From Roseivirga misakiensis (lineage in GTDB: Bacteria; Bacteroidota; Bacteroidia; Cytophagales; Cyclobacteriaceae): a DNA stretch of 64,000 nucleotides. The stretch lies in NCBI RefSeq assembly GCF_001747105.1, contig NZ_MDGQ01000005.1:1054001-1118000 (forward strand), given 5' to 3'. Position 1 is the first letter of the stretch; the number at the start of each line of letters is the position of its first letter. Below, piece by piece: positions 62,081-64,000 of this stretch. A program made the translations under genes and the position numbers. Below the pieces are notes generated by a model. That model saw only the letters and a list, made by a program, of their open reading frames with translations. It had not been told where the DNA came from and did no database searches.

Positions 62081-62704
62081 TTAAGACTTTATAAATGGTA
62101 TGGATGGGTAAAACACCCTTTTCCTTTTGTTGATTCTGATTGAATTGAACAGAATCATAATAATGTTGATGACATTGAGTGATAACAGCGCCATAAGAAA
62201 AAACCTAAGGCCATTCTTTATGCTGCCTGATACTAAGTTTGGGCTAACTGTATCGCTCTCCTGAATACTGTCAAAGGCATATGTCATGATGATCACTTGG
62301 GCGATAAAGCAAAGAAAGAGTAGGAGGGTTAAGGTAAATTGGAAGTTGAGTACGCGCCTGCCAAGTTCTCTTACCCCTTGTACTTTATCCTTTTTCTGTA
62401 GCCAAAATATTAGTGGCAACAGAATGCCTAAAACGGGAAAAAATAGGCCTGCAAGAGCAGATATATTTAGACTGGCTAAATAGCCATTGTTTTCTTCATA
62501 GGTCCAGTCAGAAAACTCTTCAGGCGATACATCAAAAGCACTAGCCAATTTCCTGAGGGTATCGCCTCGGGGGATAGTTTCTCCCTTCTCAATACGTTGA
62601 ATTGTTCTTAAGTTTAGCCCAGAATTTTCGGCTAGTAGTTCTTGTGAAAAACCTTTACGTTTTCTTAGCTCAATGATCTTGTGCATTAATACTTCGTTGC
62701 TCAT
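62081..62704 (-). CDS. XRE-family HTH protein with membrane-embedded C-terminus (DUF4870-like)
   Basis: This 207-residue protein has an N-terminal XRE/Cro HTH (about 8-64, GFSQELLAENSGLNLRTIQRIEKGE) followed by three hydrophobic helices (about 72-98, 117-137 and 158-180) resembling DUF4870. The DNA-binding domain would be tied to the inner face of the membrane. It lies 42 bp upstream of the MFS exporter gene on the same strand and may regulate it. Confidence 0.82.
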   Translation of the reverse strand: MSNEVLMHKIIELRKRKGFSQELLAENSGLNLRTIQRIEKGETIPRGDTLRKLASAFDVSPEEFSDWTYEENNGYLASLNISALAGLFFPVLGILLPLIFWLQKKDKVQGVRELGRRVLNFQFTLTLLLFLCFIAQVIIMTYAFDSIQESDTVSPNLVSGSIKNGLRFFLMALLSLNVINIIMILFNSIRINKRKRVFYPSIPFIKS

Positions 62705-62929
62705 GTCTTAATAGTTTAATCTAATTATTGAAATAAAGTTCAGTAAGACCGGGTCGAATGGTTGCGGCACTAGCACGACTTTGTTACGGCATTCTTGTCA
62801 ATGGCCTAAAACAGCCGATAATTGATGTTTTTTCAGTCACCTTTTGTTGATTTTTTTTATCTGTCTCAAAATGTCGATTAATGAAAGAGTCTTATTCGAT
62901 TCAAGACAAAAGGCTAACTTCGCGATTCC

Positions 62930-63541
62930 ATGCATGAACTAAACCTGATTTATGGAGTCGATCTAATCGGAACATTCGTGTTTTCGGTAAGTGGTTGGCT
63001 ATTGGCCTCTAAAAAGAAGCTCGATTTTTTCGGCGCTTCAGTAATTGCATTTATTACTGCTGTGGGCGGTGGAACATTAAGGGACTTGCTTATTGGAAGT
63101 CAGCCTGTGGGGTGGATGAGAGACGAAAACTATCTGGTCGCGATCCTAGTAGGAATTTTTTCTGGTATGTTGTTCAAGAAGGTTTTTGAACGCCTCCGGA
63201 AAACCATGTTTCTCTTTGATTCTATTGGTATAGGCCTTTTTACCATTTTAGGGATTCAAAAGGCCTTAGCCTTTGAGTTATCACCTATTATCGCGTTGAT
63301 TATGGGGACAATTTCGGCAGTTTTTGGTGGCGTATTGAGAGATACGCTGGTCAATGAAATACCATTGGTTTTTAGAAAAGAAATCTACGCCACAGTCTGT
63401 TTAGTAGGAGGTGGTCTGTATCTCTTATTAGGACTAACAACCCTATCTCCTGCGTTTCAAATGATTATTACTATTGTATTTATTATAGCCGTCAGAATTT
63501 TTGTGGTCGTTAAAAACCTGTCTTTACCCTCAATTAAATAG
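62930..63541 (+). CDS. TRIC/UPF0126-family membrane protein
   Basis: This 203-residue protein has seven hydrophobic helices in two repeats of three plus one. The paired glycine motifs VGGGTLRDLLIG and FGGVLRDTLVNE are the mark of the family, whose members form trimeric monovalent-cation channels. The gene stops 4 bp before the end of the convergent acyl-CoA ligase gene. Confidence 0.92.
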   Translation: MHELNLIYGVDLIGTFVFSVSGWLLASKKKLDFFGASVIAFITAVGGGTLRDLLIGSQPVGWMRDENYLVAILVGIFSGMLFKKVFERLRKTMFLFDSIGIGLFTILGIQKALAFELSPIIALIMGTISAVFGGVLRDTLVNEIPLVFRKEIYATVCLVGGGLYLLLGLTTLSPAFQMIITIVFIIAVRIFVVVKNLSLPSIK

Positions 63542-63545
63542 GAGG

Positions 63546-64000
63546 CTATTCTCTAAACACGTCTTCTTTCGCATCGAACCACTCAGCATACATGCCCATA
63601 TGAATGGCTTCTACTCTATTTCTTTTTACTTTCAAAGTAGGTGTAAGTAAGCCATTGTCAACCGTCCAGTCTTCTTTCATAATAACGCTTTTGGCGATTC
63701 TCTCATATTTCTCTAAAGAAGGATTTAGCTTTTTCACGGTTTCAGAAATAGATTGCTTTAGCTCATCTTCAGACAATTGCTTTCCTAATTCTGAGAGTAC
63801 CACAAGCGCTATCGGCTGAGGGATGCCCGTACCCACGACACAAATTTGATCAATGTTTAAGTTTTTTAAGAGTTCTAATTCAATTGGTGCAGGGCTGATG
63901 TATTTCCCTTTATCTGTTTTGAACTGGTCCTTGATTCTGCCGGTGATCGATAAGAATCCGTCATGGTCGAACTCCCCGATATCACCAGTTTTTAGAAAAC
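63546..64000 (-). CDS. AMP-dependent acyl-CoA ligase, C-terminal end (partial, runs off right edge)
   Basis: The last 151 residues of an adenylate-forming enzyme of the long-chain acyl-CoA synthetase type are visible. The FLKTGDIGEFDHDGFLSITGRIKDQFKTDKGKYISP segment near the right edge is the hinge and C-terminal-domain signature, and the IELELLKNLNIDQICVVG block follows. It activates fatty acids with ATP and CoA. The start of the gene lies outside the window. Confidence 0.9.
   Translation of the reverse strand, partial: FLKTGDIGEFDHDGFLSITGRIKDQFKTDKGKYISPAPIELELLKNLNIDQICVVGTGIPQPIALVVLSELGKQLSEDELKQSISETVKKLNPSLEKYERIAKSVIMKEDWTVDNGLLTPTLKVKRNRVEAIHMGMYAEWFDAKEDVFRE

Noticed and set aside
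1-64000. CRISPR arrays, tRNA or rRNA genes, insertion sequences, prophage or defence islands
   Set aside because: I looked for repeat-spacer patterns, cloverleaf ends, transposase or integrase motifs and defence domains and found none; all larger frames belong to ordinary or uncharacterised chromosomal genes.

Overview
The window looks like a chromosomal segment of a marine-type member of the Bacteroidota, order Cytophagales. A Roseivirga/Fulvivirga-like genus is a guess. The signs are several promoters of the Bacteroidota form (TTG, about 20 bases, TAnnTTTG), weak Shine-Dalgarno sites, a type III glutamine synthetase, a DNA polymerase III alpha subunit that begins with its own exonuclease domain, a transketolase split into two genes, and many small Bacteroidota-only families. 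Coding density is high, about 60 genes in 64 kb. I see no rRNA, tRNA, CRISPR array, insertion sequence or prophage. It reads as core genome with a scattering of uncharacterised envelope genes.

Layout. 1-9.4 kb: start of dnaE (runs off the left edge), a large secreted M14 peptidase, a membrane-tethered HTH-like protein facing a secreted jelly-roll protein, two tail-anchored small proteins flanking a TlpA-like thioredoxin protein, and mtaB. 9.4-17.8 kb: glutamine synthetase III behind a duplicated promoter, a lipid-anchored hydrolase, a 53-residue protein, a MORN-repeat protein, fabH, a DUF6503-like lipoprotein, and an SRAP/YedK homologue with all four catalytic residues replaced. 17.9-24.1 kb: pyruvate dehydrogenase E2, hslV, a lipoprotein behind a perfect 22-bp palindrome, a class III aminotransferase, a GT39-type glycosyltransferase and a single-domain response regulator. 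24.2-29.0 kb: a five-gene minus-strand operon (FAH-family hydrolase, M23 peptidase, peroxiredoxin Q, both transketolase halves) closed by a terminator. 29.2-36.7 kb: an unusual two-part PLP enzyme, then flavodoxin, exonuclease and mpl on the minus strand, divergent from dnaB and an alcohol dehydrogenase. 36.8-43.1 kb: a tandem M14 pair in which the first member has lost its active site, then a depolymerase-like hydrolase, a VOC protein, a TonB/MORN protein and a TPR protein. 43.3-48.8 kb: etfBA with a DUF151 nuclease-like gene, nucleoside transporter, NPP-type phosphodiesterase, DinB-like protein. 48.9-57 kb: a Tat-exported molybdenum hydroxylase pair, a coiled-coil membrane protein, pckA, a POT peptide transporter and a second KAS III. 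57-64 kb: M16 lipoprotein protease, Fe-S uracil-DNA glycosylase, MFS exporter, membrane-bound XRE regulator, TRIC-type channel and the C-terminal end of an acyl-CoA ligase.

How it fits together. Much of the content suits an aerobic heterotroph living on proteins and peptides: four M14/M16 exopeptidase-type proteins, the POT transporter, PEP carboxykinase for gluconeogenesis, electron-transfer flavoprotein, pyruvate dehydrogenase E2 and a high-affinity ammonia-assimilation enzyme. No complete new defence or mobile system is visible. The most unusual signals are the dead/live M14 pair, the catalytically stripped SRAP protein, the internally duplicated PLP enzyme, the HTH-membrane-jelly-roll pair, and regulatory DNA in front of glnN, dnaB and the 20.3-kb lipoprotein.
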